NCBI RefSeq assembly: GCF_014204715.1
Contig: NZ_JACHLY010000002.1
Location: 186,001 to 250,000 of the forward strand
Source: Streptomonospora salina
GTDB lineage: Bacteria > Actinomycetota > Actinomycetes > Streptosporangiales > Streptosporangiaceae
Length of the DNA stretch: 64,000 nucleotides
Direction: 5' to 3'
A program made the position numbers and the translations under genes. The notes beneath the pieces are model-generated. The model saw only the letters and a list, made by a program, of their open reading frames with translations. It was not told the DNA's origin and ran no database searches. Positions 20,282 to 28,675 of this stretch are shown one piece after another; positions within the stretch are counted from its first letter, which is position 1, and every line of letters starts with the position of its first letter.

Positions 20282-21547
20282 GTGAACCTTACCGCTGTGC
20301 GCCCGCGTCTTCGGAGCCACGCCGCGCCACAGACGCCGAGTCCCCGGGCCGACCGTCCCCGCCGGTCGGTCGCCCTGCTCGTGTTCATCCTGGGAGTCCT
20401 CTCGGCGACGAGCTCCCTGGCCACCGACCTGTACCTGCCCGCGTTCCCGCAGATCGCGGCCGACCTCGACGCCCCCGAATCCCAGATCCAGCTCACGCTC
20501 ACCGCGGTCATGGTCGGCCTGGCGCTGGGCCAGCTGATCATCGGCCCGCTCAGCGACCAGCTCGGCCGCCGCGCGCCGCTGCTGGTGGGGATCGGGGTCT
20601 TCGCCGCCACCTCACTGCTGTGCATGGTCGTGCAGACGGCCGAAGTGTTCACCGCGGTGCGCTTCGTGCAAGGACTGGCGGCGGCGGCCGGAATGGTCGT
20701 CTCGCGCGCCGTCGTGCGCGACACCTTCGACGGCGACTCCGCCGCCAAATTCTTCTCCCGGCTGGTGCTGCTGGTCGGTCTGGCACCGATGCTCGGTCCG
20801 CTGCTGGGAGGGCAACTGCTGCTCCTGGGCCCCTGGCAGCTGATCTTCGCGGTGCTGGGCGCCGCGGGCCTGGCCGGCTTCGCACTGGTCTACTTCGGCC
20901 TGCCCGAGAGCCTGCCCGCCCGGGACCGCGTCCGCCAGGACCCCAAGCAGATGGTGCGGCACTTCCTGCGCCTGGTGGTCGACCCGCGCTTCATCGGCGC
21001 GGCACTGACCATGGCGCTGAGCTTCGCCATGACCTTCACCTACATCTCGGCGTTCTCCTTCGTCTCCCAGGAGGAGTTCGGGGCGACCCCCCAGCAGTTC
21101 AGCCTGATCTTCGGCATCAACACGCTCGGCATGATCCTGGGCAACCAGGTCAACGCCGCACTGATCGGCAGGATGCACACCACCCGGCGCCTGCTCATCG
21201 GCCTGGTGGGCGCAGTGGCCTCGGTGGGGCTGCTTCTGGCGCTGCACATGTACGGCCGGACCGACCTGGTCACGGTGACGGCGGTGCTGTTCGTGATGAT
21301 GTTCTGCACCGGCCTGATCTCGCCCAACGCCACGACGCTGGCGATCGTCAGCCAGCCGTCCTCCTCGGCCGGCAGCGCCTCGGCGCTGCTGGGGACGCTG
21401 CAGTTCGCCATCGGCGGCAGCCTCGCCTCCACCGCCGGGCTGCACGGCGGGACCACGATGACGAGCATGGTCGTGGTCATGCTGGTCACCGGACTGGCGG
21501 CGACGGGCATCTTCGCGCTGACGGCGGCGCGGGGGCACACACGATGA
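20282..21547 (+). CDS. Bcr/CflA-family drug-resistance MFS transporter
   Basis: 421 residues with twelve predicted membrane helices. The DHA1/Bcr signature is visible: TDLYLPAFPQIAADL in helix 1, the motif-A loop GPLSDQLGRRAPLL, and motif C-like GLAPMLGPLLGG. It is expected to export small drugs or metabolites by proton antiport. The GTG at 20282 is preferred over the ATG at 20264 because GGAG lies 6 bp upstream and the encoded basic N terminus fits the family. It stands alone, followed after 6 bp by a perfect palindrome. Its substrate cannot be told from sequence. Confidence 0.88.
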   Translation: MNLTAVRPRLRSHAAPQTPSPRADRPRRSVALLVFILGVLSATSSLATDLYLPAFPQIAADLDAPESQIQLTLTAVMVGLALGQLIIGPLSDQLGRRAPLLVGIGVFAATSLLCMVVQTAEVFTAVRFVQGLAAAAGMVVSRAVVRDTFDGDSAAKFFSRLVLLVGLAPMLGPLLGGQLLLLGPWQLIFAVLGAAGLAGFALVYFGLPESLPARDRVRQDPKQMVRHFLRLVVDPRFIGAALTMALSFAMTFTYISAFSFVSQEEFGATPQQFSLIFGINTLGMILGNQVNAALIGRMHTTRRLLIGLVGAVASVGLLLALHMYGRTDLVTVTAVLFVMMFCTGLISPNATTLAIVSQPSSSAGSASALLGTLQFAIGGSLASTAGLHGGTTMTSMVVVMLVTGLAATGIFALTAARGHTR

Positions 21548-21553
21548 TCGGAG

Positions 21554-21581
21554 GCGGGCGGTGCCGGCCGGCACCGCCCGC
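21554..21581. terminator. 28-bp perfect palindrome after the MFS gene
   Basis: The halves 21554-21567 and 21568-21581 are exact complements (core GGTGCCGGCCGGCACC), starting 6 bp after the exporter stop and lying between convergent genes. Confidence 0.7.
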
Positions 21582-21681
21582 GGCACCACACGGCATCCGA
21601 ACCGGCCGGCGACCCCGGCACTGACCGGGCCGCCGGCCGGCGTGTGCCGGTCCGCACACGTCCCCGCGGCGGCCCGGGCGC

Positions 21682-22419
21682 TCAGCCGGCGCGGTCCCCG
21701 TCCCGCTTTGCACCGGCCTGGACCTGGATGCCGAGTCCGGCCAGCAGCATGTCGGCCTGCTGCGGCGAAACCGTGGCTCCGCGCAGCACTCCGGCGTCGG
21801 CCAGGTCGATCTCACCGAGGTCGGCGCCGGTCAGGTCGGCGCCGCCGAAGTCGGCCCCGGTCAGATCGGCGCCGCTCAGCCGACTGTCCCGCCAGACCGT
21901 GTCCCGCAGGTCGGCCTCGGACAGGTCGGCTTCATCCAAGCGCACCCCGGTGATCTCCTGCCCGCGCAGCCCCGCGCCCTTCAGCCGCGCCAGCATCAGG
22001 TTGCAGCGCAAGAAGGAGTAGCCGATGCCCCGCACGCCGCCCATCCCCGCGCCGGTCATCCGGCACGCGGTGAAGACGGACTCGGTGAGCACGGCGCGGG
22101 CCCACTCGGTGTTGGCGAGGTCGGTGCGTTCGAAGGAGGCGCCGATGCACTCGGCACCGGCGAAACGCGCGCCCGCCGCGGTACCGCCCGTGAAGCGGGC
22201 GCCGTCCAGCGCGGCCCCGTCCAACCGCGCGCCGTCCATGCGGCAGTCGGTGAAGACCGCGTCGACGAGGTTCGTCTCGCGCAGGTCGGCACCGGTGAAG
22301 TCGCACTCGGCGAATTCCCGCGGGGTCGGGGGCTCGCGGCTCAGCTGCGCGCGCATATCCCGTTCGGCGAGCGCGGCGCCGCGCACCCGCCCGCCCGCCG
22401 CCAGGTCGTTTCCGGTCAT
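21682..22419 (-). CDS. pentapeptide-repeat protein
   Basis: 245 residues dominated by A(D/N)LXX-type pentapeptides, for example DFTGADLRETNLVDA and DLTGADFGGADLTGADLGEIDL. These should form a right-handed quadrilateral beta-helix of about 190 residues. Pentapeptide proteins include DNA-mimicking gyrase inhibitors (Qnr/MfpA type), but also many of unknown role, and nothing here decides. The repeat is interrupted near residues 120-140 (MTGAGMGGVRGIGYSFLRCN), similar to the Qnr loop region. The C terminus is a short helical cap. Convergent with the exporter gene. Confidence 0.85.
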   Translation of the reverse strand: MTGNDLAAGGRVRGAALAERDMRAQLSREPPTPREFAECDFTGADLRETNLVDAVFTDCRMDGARLDGAALDGARFTGGTAAGARFAGAECIGASFERTDLANTEWARAVLTESVFTACRMTGAGMGGVRGIGYSFLRCNLMLARLKGAGLRGQEITGVRLDEADLSEADLRDTVWRDSRLSGADLTGADFGGADLTGADLGEIDLADAGVLRGATVSPQQADMLLAGLGIQVQAGAKRDGDRAG

Positions 22420-22483
22420 GCCGCGACGGTAGCGGCCGCCGGCGACAGTCGGGCGGCGCGCGCCGGTCGTCGGGCCCCGCGCC

Positions 22484-24121
22484 CTAGCGGTGCAGCTTCA
22501 GCGCGAGGTAGAAATCGACCCGGCTCTGCAGGCTGGCCAGGTCGCGGCCGGTGAGTTCCTCGACGCGGCCGATGCGGTAGCGCAGAGTGTTGACGTGCAC
22601 GTGCATCGCCGTGGCGCAGCGCTGCCAGGATCCCGAGTAGGACAGAAACCGGTCCAGGGTAGCCACCAGATCCGAGCGGTGCGTGCGGTCGTAGTCCACC
22701 AGCGGACCCAGCAGCCGGTCGCGGTACGAGGCGCGGACCTCCTCGGGCACCGAGGCCAGCAGGAGTTCGTGGGAGCCGAGCTCGGTTCCGGCGGCAACGC
22801 GGGAGCGGCCGCCGCGCAACCGGGCCAGGCGGCGGGCGTCGTCGGCCTCGGCGACCGCGCCCCGCAGGGCGGCGACGCCGGGCACCGCAGCACTGACCCC
22901 GACGGCCAGGCGATGATCGCCCAGCCCCGCCTCCAGTACCCCCGCGCGCCGGGCGACCTCCTCGCGCAGCGCCTGGGCGCCGGCGTCGACGTCCGCACCG
23001 CCGGCAGCGCCCTCCCCCGGCCGCCGCTCCGGGGCGTCGGCCGGAGGTTGCGCAGGGCCGGCGACCGCGACGACGGCCATCGCCGCCCCGTCGGAGGCCA
23101 CCGCGGTCGCCGGAAGGTCCGCCACCAGTTCCCCCAGCACCCGCCGTGCCACGTCCGGGTCGGCGGGCTCGGGCAGCAGAGCGGCGCTGACCACGGCGTA
23201 GCGGGCGCGGGCTCGCTCCTGTTCGTCGGGCGAGCCCGAGACCTGCAGCAGGGCGGCGGCCTCGTCGAAGCGCCGGTCGGCCAGCAGCCGCGGCAGCCCG
23301 TGGGCGTGTCGGGCGCCGTCGGCGGCCCGCTGCTCGGCGAGGCTGCGCGCCAGACCGGCCAGCGCCGCCAGCTCCTCCACCGGGTCCCCGCCGTCTTCGG
23401 TCCGGGCACCGGTCTCGCCCTCGACCGCCAGCACCCAGCCGTCCAGCGGCTGAGACCCGCGCGCTCCCACCGGGACCAGGGTCATCCGGCGCTTGGGACC
23501 GCCCTCGGTCGCCAGGTCGGCGGTGTGGCGACGGGGGCGGCGCAGCGCCTGCTCGGCGATGCGCTCCCGCTCGGCGCGCGGCGGCTGCTGCCCGGTTTCG
23601 GCTACCGCCCGTCCGGTGCTGGACACCACCCGGCACACCAGGCCCGCCTGTTCGGCGGCGGCGGAGAAGACGCCGGCGAAGTCGGCTCCGGCGGCCAGTT
23701 CGGCCATGAGGCGCCGGTGGCGCTCGCGGGATTGGGCGATGCCGGCGAGCAGGGCGCCGGTGTGCGCCCGCTGGACCTCTTCGGCGACGGCGCCGAACGA
23801 GGTCTCGGCCGGCACTTCGATCAGCGGGAGGTCGTGGCGCCGGCAGGCCTCCACCAGGTCGGCGGGGGCGGCGCCCAGGGCGGCGCCGGCGCCCAGAGCC
23901 GCCGCGCCGGACCCGGTCAGGCCGCGCACGAACGTGTCGCTGTCTTCGGGACCGCGGCGCCACATCAGCCCGGTCAGCACCAGTTCACCGCCGCTCAGGT
24001 AGCGCTGGGGGTGGAGCAGGTCGGTGGTGTAGACGCGGGCGATCTCCCGGTCGGCGTGTTCGCCGCCGGCGAGGTACCGCAGCCGCAGATGCCCGGCGGC
24101 GACCAGATCGCTGATGCGCAT
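22484..24121 (-). CDS. pucR: PucR-family transcriptional regulator
   Basis: 545 residues. An N-terminal PucR domain (about 1-125, with TTDLLHPQRYLSGGELVLTGLMW) is followed by a long middle region with a GGDEF-like/CdaR fold. The C-terminal PucR helix-turn-helix (CATAMHVHVNTLRYRIGRVE) is present. The family controls purine degradation or related catabolism. The ATG at 24121 gives the canonical MRISDLV start. It is divergent from the relics of xanthine dehydrogenase and 8-oxoguanine deaminase, so it was most likely the regulator of that purine cluster and now appears to be left without its targets at this locus. Confidence 0.9.
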   Translation of the reverse strand: MRISDLVAAGHLRLRYLAGGEHADREIARVYTTDLLHPQRYLSGGELVLTGLMWRRGPEDSDTFVRGLTGSGAAALGAGAALGAAPADLVEACRRHDLPLIEVPAETSFGAVAEEVQRAHTGALLAGIAQSRERHRRLMAELAAGADFAGVFSAAAEQAGLVCRVVSSTGRAVAETGQQPPRAERERIAEQALRRPRRHTADLATEGGPKRRMTLVPVGARGSQPLDGWVLAVEGETGARTEDGGDPVEELAALAGLARSLAEQRAADGARHAHGLPRLLADRRFDEAAALLQVSGSPDEQERARARYAVVSAALLPEPADPDVARRVLGELVADLPATAVASDGAAMAVVAVAGPAQPPADAPERRPGEGAAGGADVDAGAQALREEVARRAGVLEAGLGDHRLAVGVSAAVPGVAALRGAVAEADDARRLARLRGGRSRVAAGTELGSHELLLASVPEEVRASYRDRLLGPLVDYDRTHRSDLVATLDRFLSYSGSWQRCATAMHVHVNTLRYRIGRVEELTGRDLASLQSRVDFYLALKLHR

Positions 24122-24369
24122 CGGCGCTCCCCCTGCTCGTGTCGCACAACTCCGCGCAGTGGTCTCACCCCGGCTCCGCGTAGCGGACACGCTAACCCAC
24201 CGGCGCGGTTGTAGGAAACGACGAACAGCGGAAGGCGTTCGCGGGTGCGGTTCATGGCATCGCGGGCTGGCCGCCGGCGGCGCCGGGCGGTCTAATGCTG
24301 TATACGCCGCGCACGGCGGCGGTTCGACGCAGCCTCCCGGTAGCCGACCGACCTCCGACGGGGACGCCG

Positions 24370-24640
24370 ATGGAGTTTCTGAGCCCTGCGACCTTCCGGG
24401 ACGCGCTGGAGGCCAAAAGCGCCGACCCGGGGCCGTACCGATCATGGGCGGCACCGACGTCATGGTGGAGCTGAACTTCGACCGGCGCCGGCCCGGTACG
24501 CTGCTGGATCTGAGCCGGATCCCGGAACTGGCGCAGCGCGGTACCGACGGCGGGTACCTGCGCCTGGGCGCAGGTGCGGCCTACACCGAGCTCGTCGAGC
24601 ACCTCGCCGACCGCGCTCCTGCGCTGGCGCGGGGCCGGGG
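24370..24640 (+). pseudogene. truncated xanthine dehydrogenase FAD-binding subunit
   Basis: The first 90 codons of a CoxM/XdhB-type FAD subunit are present: MEFLSPATFRDALEAK, then IMGGTDVMVELNF, then TLLDLSRIPELA and LRLGAGAAYTELVEHL. After AKSADPG the frame shifts: the run GGGG at 24429-24432 needs a fifth G to read GAVPIMGGTD. The sequence then ends abruptly at about 24640, just before the usual second FAD motif (RTVGSPQIRN...GGN), and runs straight into the middle of a deaminase. The remaining two thirds are missing, so it cannot be functional. Confidence 0.85.
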
Positions 24641-25773
24641 ATGTTCGCCGACGCCACCCTGTTCGAGTGGCTGACGGGCTCCTATGCGCTGTGGAGCGGC
24701 CTGGACGCGCGCACGGTTTCCGAGACCGCCACCGCCGGCACCGCCTGGTTGGCGCTGTCGGGCTGCACCACCTGCTCCGACCACCACTACGTGTTCCCGC
24801 GCGAACCCGCCGCGACGGCCGCAGCCGAGGTGGAGGCGGCGCGTGCGGTCGGGATCCGGCTGGATCCGGCCCGCGGGTCGATGGACCGGGGGCGTTCGGC
24901 GGGCGGCCTGCCGCCCGATGCCGTGACCGAGTCCACACAGGACGCGCTCGCGGCGACGGAGGCGGCCGTCGACGCCCACCACGACCCCTCCTTCGACGCG
25001 ATGACGCGGGTGGCCGTGGCTCCGTGCTCGCCGTTCACCGTCAGCCGCGCGCTCATGGCGGCCTCCGCCGAGCTCGCCCGCGCCAAGGGGTGCGGCTGCA
25101 CACCCACCTCGCCGAGACCGTCGACGAACAGGAGCAGTGCCTTGCCGAATTCGGCACCACACCGGCGGGCTACGCCCAGGAGCTGGGCTGGCTGGGCACC
25201 GACGTGTGGTTCGCGCACGCGGTCCACCTCTCCGACGAGGCGATCGGACGGGTGGCGGCGACCGGAACGGGGGCGGCGCACTGCCCCAGCTCCAACGCGC
25301 GCCTGGGCGCGGGCGTGTGCCGCACCCCCGAACTGCTCGAGGCGGGGGTGCCGGTGGGGCTGGGGGACGGTCCGGCCTCCAGTGAACTGAGCGGGCTGGC
25401 CGACGAGATGCGCCAGGCGGTGCTGATGGCGCGTTCCCGCAGCGGACCGCGTGCGCTCACTGCCCGCCGGGCCCTGCACATGGCCACCCTCGGCGGCGCC
25501 CGCTGTCTGGGCCGCTCCGCGGAACTGGGGTCGCTGGAGTCCGGAAAGCTCGCCGACGTCGCGCTGTGGCGGGTGGACGGCTTCGGCTACGACGCGATCG
25601 AGGACCCCGTGGTGGCGCTGGTGTTCGGCCCGCAGCCGCCGTTGGAGCACCTCATGGTGGGCGGCGCCGCCGTCGTGGAGCGCGGCGAGCTGCGCACCGT
25701 CTCCGCCGAGTCCGCGGCGGCGGCCGGCCGCCGCGCGCACCGCAGGATCCTCGACCGGGAGCAGAACCGATGA
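24641..25773 (+). pseudogene. N-truncated, frameshifted 8-oxoguanine deaminase (amidohydrolase)
   Basis: Family sequence starts at FADATLFEWLT and continues through LSGCTTCSDHHYVFPREP, VAVAPCSPFTVS, HTHLAETVDEQE, CPSSNARLG and GLGDGPASSE to a normal C terminus. The first 65-70 residues, including the first metal-binding HxH-type motif, are absent. The reading frame breaks at the run GGGG (25087-25090), where a fifth G would restore AKGVRLHTHLAE. Downstream of that point the protein is well preserved. In the intact state it would deaminate 8-oxoguanine or a related purine. It is joined directly to the xanthine dehydrogenase fragment. Confidence 0.87.
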
Positions 25774-25866
25774 CCGCGAATCCGACCGGGTCCACCGCCG
25801 GCATGCGCGCCGGCGCTGACGCACGTGCCGGTGCGCCCGGAGGACATCGTGGGCATCGACCTGTGA
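25770..25866 (+). other. possible end-fragments of a third purine-catabolism gene
   Basis: An ATG overlaps the deaminase stop (ATGA at 25770-25773), as in a coupled operon, and starts MTANPTGSTAGM. In another frame the segment ending at 25866 reads LTHVPVRPEDIVGIDL followed by a stop, which resembles the tail of a molybdenum-subunit xanthine dehydrogenase. This could be the two ends of a gene whose middle was deleted. The assignment is weak. Confidence 0.3.
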
Positions 25867-25972
25867 GGCGGGGCCCGCGGCACGCGCACCGGGCCAGGGC
25901 GCTCGGGGCGCTCGGGGCGCCCGGCGGGCCGCGCCGGTCCGGCGGGCCCGCGCGGTCCGGGTCCGCGGTCGC

Positions 25973-25978
25973 TAGTCT
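25973..25978 (+). promoter_or_regulatory. -10 element TAGTCT for a leaderless SDR transcript
   Basis: TAGTCT fits TANNNT and ends 7 bp before the ATG at 25986, so transcription should begin at or next to the start codon. No Shine-Dalgarno sequence is present, consistent with leaderless translation. Confidence 0.5.
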
Positions 25979-25985
25979 CGGGCCC

Positions 25986-26747
25986 ATGGAGTTTTCTACA
26001 GCATTCGTGACGGGCGCCAGCACCGGGTTCGGCGCCGAGATCGCGCGCCGCTTCGCGGGATCGGGCGTGCGCGTGGTGGCCGCGGCCCGGCGCGGCGAGC
26101 GCCTGGCCGGCCTGGCCGAGGAGCTGGGGTCCAACGTGCATCCGCTGGAGCTGGACGTGCGCGACCGGGCGGCGGTGGCCGCGGCGGTCGAGGGCCTGCC
26201 GGCTGAATTCGCCGAGGTGGACGTGCTGGTCAACAACGCCGGGCTGGCCAAGGGCATGGCGGGTGCGGCCGAGGCCGATCTCGACGACTGGGAACGGATG
26301 GTCGACACCAACTGCAAGGGGGCCATGTACGCGACGCGCGCGCTGCTGCCGGGCATGGTCGAGCGCGGGCGCGGCCACATCGTCAACATCGGCTCCACGG
26401 CGGCCAACCACCCCTATGCCGGCGGCAACGTCTACGGGGCGACCAAGGCGTTCCTGCGCCAGTTCAGCCTGAACCTGCGGGCCGACCTGCACGGCACCGG
26501 GGTGCGGGTGACCGACGTCGAGCCCGGGCTGGCGGGCGGCACGGAGTTCTCCGAGGTGCGCTTCGACGGCGACCGGGAGCGCGCGCAGAAGGTCTACGAG
26601 GGAACCGAGCCGCTGGGACCCGGAGACGTCGCCGAGACGGTGCACTGGGTGGTCGCCCAGCCCGCGCACGTCAACGTCAACACGATCGAGCTGATGCCGG
26701 TGTCCCAGTCGTTCGCGGGATTGCAGGTCTGGCGCGGCGGCGCGTAG
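25986..26747 (+). CDS. short-chain dehydrogenase/reductase (YdfG-like)
   Basis: 253 residues with a Rossmann fold: TGASTGFG at 9-16 binds the dinucleotide, NNAG follows strand 4, and the catalytic Ser sits in NIGSTAA with Y-x3-K in YGATK. The overall pattern (LNLRADLHGTGVRVTDVEPGLAGGTEFS, then GLQVWR near the end) is that of NADP-dependent YdfG/serine 3-dehydrogenase proteins, which oxidise 3-hydroxy acids and amino acids. It starts leaderlessly at 25986, 119 bp after the purine relics, and converges on the GntR gene through a large inverted repeat. Confidence 0.9.
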   Translation: MEFSTAFVTGASTGFGAEIARRFAGSGVRVVAAARRGERLAGLAEELGSNVHPLELDVRDRAAVAAAVEGLPAEFAEVDVLVNNAGLAKGMAGAAEADLDDWERMVDTNCKGAMYATRALLPGMVERGRGHIVNIGSTAANHPYAGGNVYGATKAFLRQFSLNLRADLHGTGVRVTDVEPGLAGGTEFSEVRFDGDRERAQKVYEGTEPLGPGDVAETVHWVVAQPAHVNVNTIELMPVSQSFAGLQVWRGGA

Positions 26748-26770
26748 GCGGGACGCCCGCCCGTCCCTGC

Positions 26771-26827
26771 CGATCTTGTAGCTACGGTGAGTGAAACCGG
26801 TTTCCTGTGACCGTAGCTACAAGATCG
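26771..26827. repeat. 17-bp perfect inverted repeat around an inner 12-bp palindrome
   Basis: The arm CGATCTTGTAGCTACGG (26771-26787) is repeated exactly, inverted, at 26811-26827. The 23-nt loop contains GAAACCGGTTTC. The element is far more AT-rich than the terminators nearby. Its position between convergent genes suits a bidirectional terminator, but the architecture also fits a dispersed palindromic element. Confidence 0.8.
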
Positions 26828-26846
26828 ATGTGATCTACCGGGGCGG

Positions 26847-27593
26847 TCAGGCGGTGTCCGGGCCGAGGTGGCCGCGCAGCCAGCGTTCGACCTCCATGAC
26901 GTGGGTGGTGGCCGCGGCGCGGGCCGCGTCGGGGTCGCGGTCACGCAGCGCCTGGTAGATGCGCTCGTGGTCCTCACGCAGCCGGGCGCTGAGTCCGGCC
27001 TCGCGGTGGCCGTGCCAGACGCGGGCGTTGAAGGTGCGCGAAGACAGCCCGTCGTTGACGGCGACCAGGGTGGCGTTGCCGGTGATCTCCACGATCGCCT
27101 GGTGGAAGGACAGGTCGGCGGCGACCGTCTCCCCTTCGCTCTCGCCGGAGCCGATGCGCTCCAGGATGCCGGCGATCCGGTCCAGCTGTGCGTCGTCGGC
27201 GCGGGCCGCGGCCAGGGCCGTCGCGGCGGGCTCCAGCATCCGGCGCACCTGCAGCACCTCGATGAGCGTCTCGCCCTGGGAGACCTCGGCGAGGACGGAG
27301 AAGGTCTCCAGCAGGTTGCCGGGGCGCAGCCGGGTGACGTAGACCCCGGCGCCGTGCCGGGCCTCCAGCACGCCCAGGGTCGTCAGGGCCCGGATGGCCT
27401 CGCGCATGGAGCTGCGGGAGACGCCGAGGCCGGCCGCCAGGTCGCGCTCGGTGGGCAGGCGGTCGCCCGGTTGCAGCCGCCCGTCGGCGATCATGGCCTT
27501 GACGTGGTCGATGGCCCGCCGGGTCACCGGCAGGCGTTCGGCGGAAACGGCGCCGTCGCCGGGCGCCTCGGCGCGGTCGGGCGTGCTCGCCAT
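26847..27593 (-). CDS. GntR-family (FCD/FadR subfamily) regulator of the lut operon
   Basis: 248 residues. The N-terminal winged helix has GDRLPTERDLAAGLGVSRSSMREAI near residues 45-70. The C-terminal all-helical FCD domain has the metal/ligand pattern (LSFHQAIVEITGN, RTFNARVWHGHREAG, DHERIYQALRDRD). Its closest described relatives are LldR/LutR lactate-responsive repressors. The ATG at 27593 has GGAAGGCAGG upstream. It is divergent from lutABC and a perfect TGGTCGGACCA operator lies between them, so it most likely represses lutABC and possibly itself, with L-lactate as inducer (inference). Confidence 0.88.
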   Translation of the reverse strand: MASTPDRAEAPGDGAVSAERLPVTRRAIDHVKAMIADGRLQPGDRLPTERDLAAGLGVSRSSMREAIRALTTLGVLEARHGAGVYVTRLRPGNLLETFSVLAEVSQGETLIEVLQVRRMLEPAATALAAARADDAQLDRIAGILERIGSGESEGETVAADLSFHQAIVEITGNATLVAVNDGLSSRTFNARVWHGHREAGLSARLREDHERIYQALRDRDPDAARAAATTHVMEVERWLRGHLGPDTA

Positions 27594-27934
27594 GCCTGCC
27601 TTCCGTGGTGGTGCGATCGTGCCGCGGCGCCGGTGCGGGACCGCGGGCGCCGACGGGGTGATACCTGCGGCGCGGTGCCCATCTTGACATCCTCGGCACC
27701 CTCCACGTAGAAGTGGTCGGACCAATCGGGCGGTTCGGACATCACATTCCCCCAGGTCCGCACCGGTATCCGGGGACACTCGGAGACCGAGCCCCTACTG
27801 CAGACGAAAAGAAATCCGACCACTGGCGGCGCCGCCGACCGCGTGCGGGTCGGCCCCGCCCGTCGTCCGGAGGGGTCGGCCCGGACCGGACGCCGACCGC
27901 GCCGCGGAGGCCGGAGCCGGAATCGAGGGAGCGC
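27594..27934. promoter_or_regulatory. lut control region: promoter, perfect operator and a second half-site
   Basis: On the plus strand TTGACA (27684-27689), an 18-bp spacer and TAGAAG (27708-27713) form a promoter. TGGTCGGACCA (27714-27724), the palindromic core of FCD-type LldR/FadR operators, abuts its -10. A related half-site, TCCGACCACTGG at 27815-27826, is the inverted partner of AGTGGTCGGA at 27712-27721, so two repressor dimers could bind about 100 bp apart. No gene is contained. Confidence 0.7.
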
Positions 27935-28675
27935 ATGCGGATCGCGTTGTTCGTCACGTGCGTGAACGACACCCTGTACCCCCGCACGGGGCAGGCGGTC
28001 GTGCGCCTACTGCACCGGCTCGGCCACGAGGTGGTGTTCCCGGAGTCGCAGACGTGCTGCGGCCAGATGCACTACAACAGCGGCTACCGGCGCGAGGCGC
28101 AGAAGCTGGCGGTCCGGTTCGTCGAGACCTTCGCCGACGCCGACGCCGTCCTGGCGCCCTCGGGATCGTGCGCGGCCATGGTGCGCGACAACTACCCGCG
28201 GCTGGGCGAGGACGGCAGCCGGCTCGACCGCGCCGTGGCGGCGGTGGCACCGCGCGTGTACGACCTGTCGGAGCTGCTGGTCGACGTCCTCGGCGTGACC
28301 GACGTGGGGGCCTACTTCCCGCACACGGTCGCCTACCACCCCACCTGCCACGGCCTGCGGCTGCTCAAGCTGGGCGAGCGCCCCTACCGGCTGCTGAGCA
28401 ACGTCCGCGGCATCGACCTGCGCGAGTTGGAGAGCGCGACCGAGTGCTGCGGGTTCGGCGGCACCTTCGCGATGAAGAACGCCGACGTCTCGGCCGCCAT
28501 GGGCGCCGACAAGGCGCGCCACGCCGTGGCGACCGGAGCCGAAGTGCTGTGCGCGGTCGACAACTCCTGCCTCATGCACATCGGCGGCACCCTTCGCCGC
28601 CAGCGCACCGGAATGAAGACCCTCCACCTCGCCGAGATCCTCGCCTCGACCGAACAGGAGCCGGCCGTCCTATGA
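27935..28675 (+). CDS. lutA: LutA, cysteine-cluster subunit of the L-lactate oxidation complex
   Basis: 246 residues with two CCG-domain motifs, SQTCCGQMHYN and ATECCGFGGTF, each with upstream Cys ligands (FVTCVND, YHPTCHGLR). The CCG modules hold iron-sulfur or related metal centres in LutA/LldE, GlpC and HdrB. With LutB and LutC it oxidises L-lactate to pyruvate at the membrane. The ATG at 27935 follows GAGGGA. The stop overlaps lutB (ATGA), so the three genes are translationally coupled. Confidence 0.94.
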   Translation: MRIALFVTCVNDTLYPRTGQAVVRLLHRLGHEVVFPESQTCCGQMHYNSGYRREAQKLAVRFVETFADADAVLAPSGSCAAMVRDNYPRLGEDGSRLDRAVAAVAPRVYDLSELLVDVLGVTDVGAYFPHTVAYHPTCHGLRLLKLGERPYRLLSNVRGIDLRELESATECCGFGGTFAMKNADVSAAMGADKARHAVATGAEVLCAVDNSCLMHIGGTLRRQRTGMKTLHLAEILASTEQEPAVL

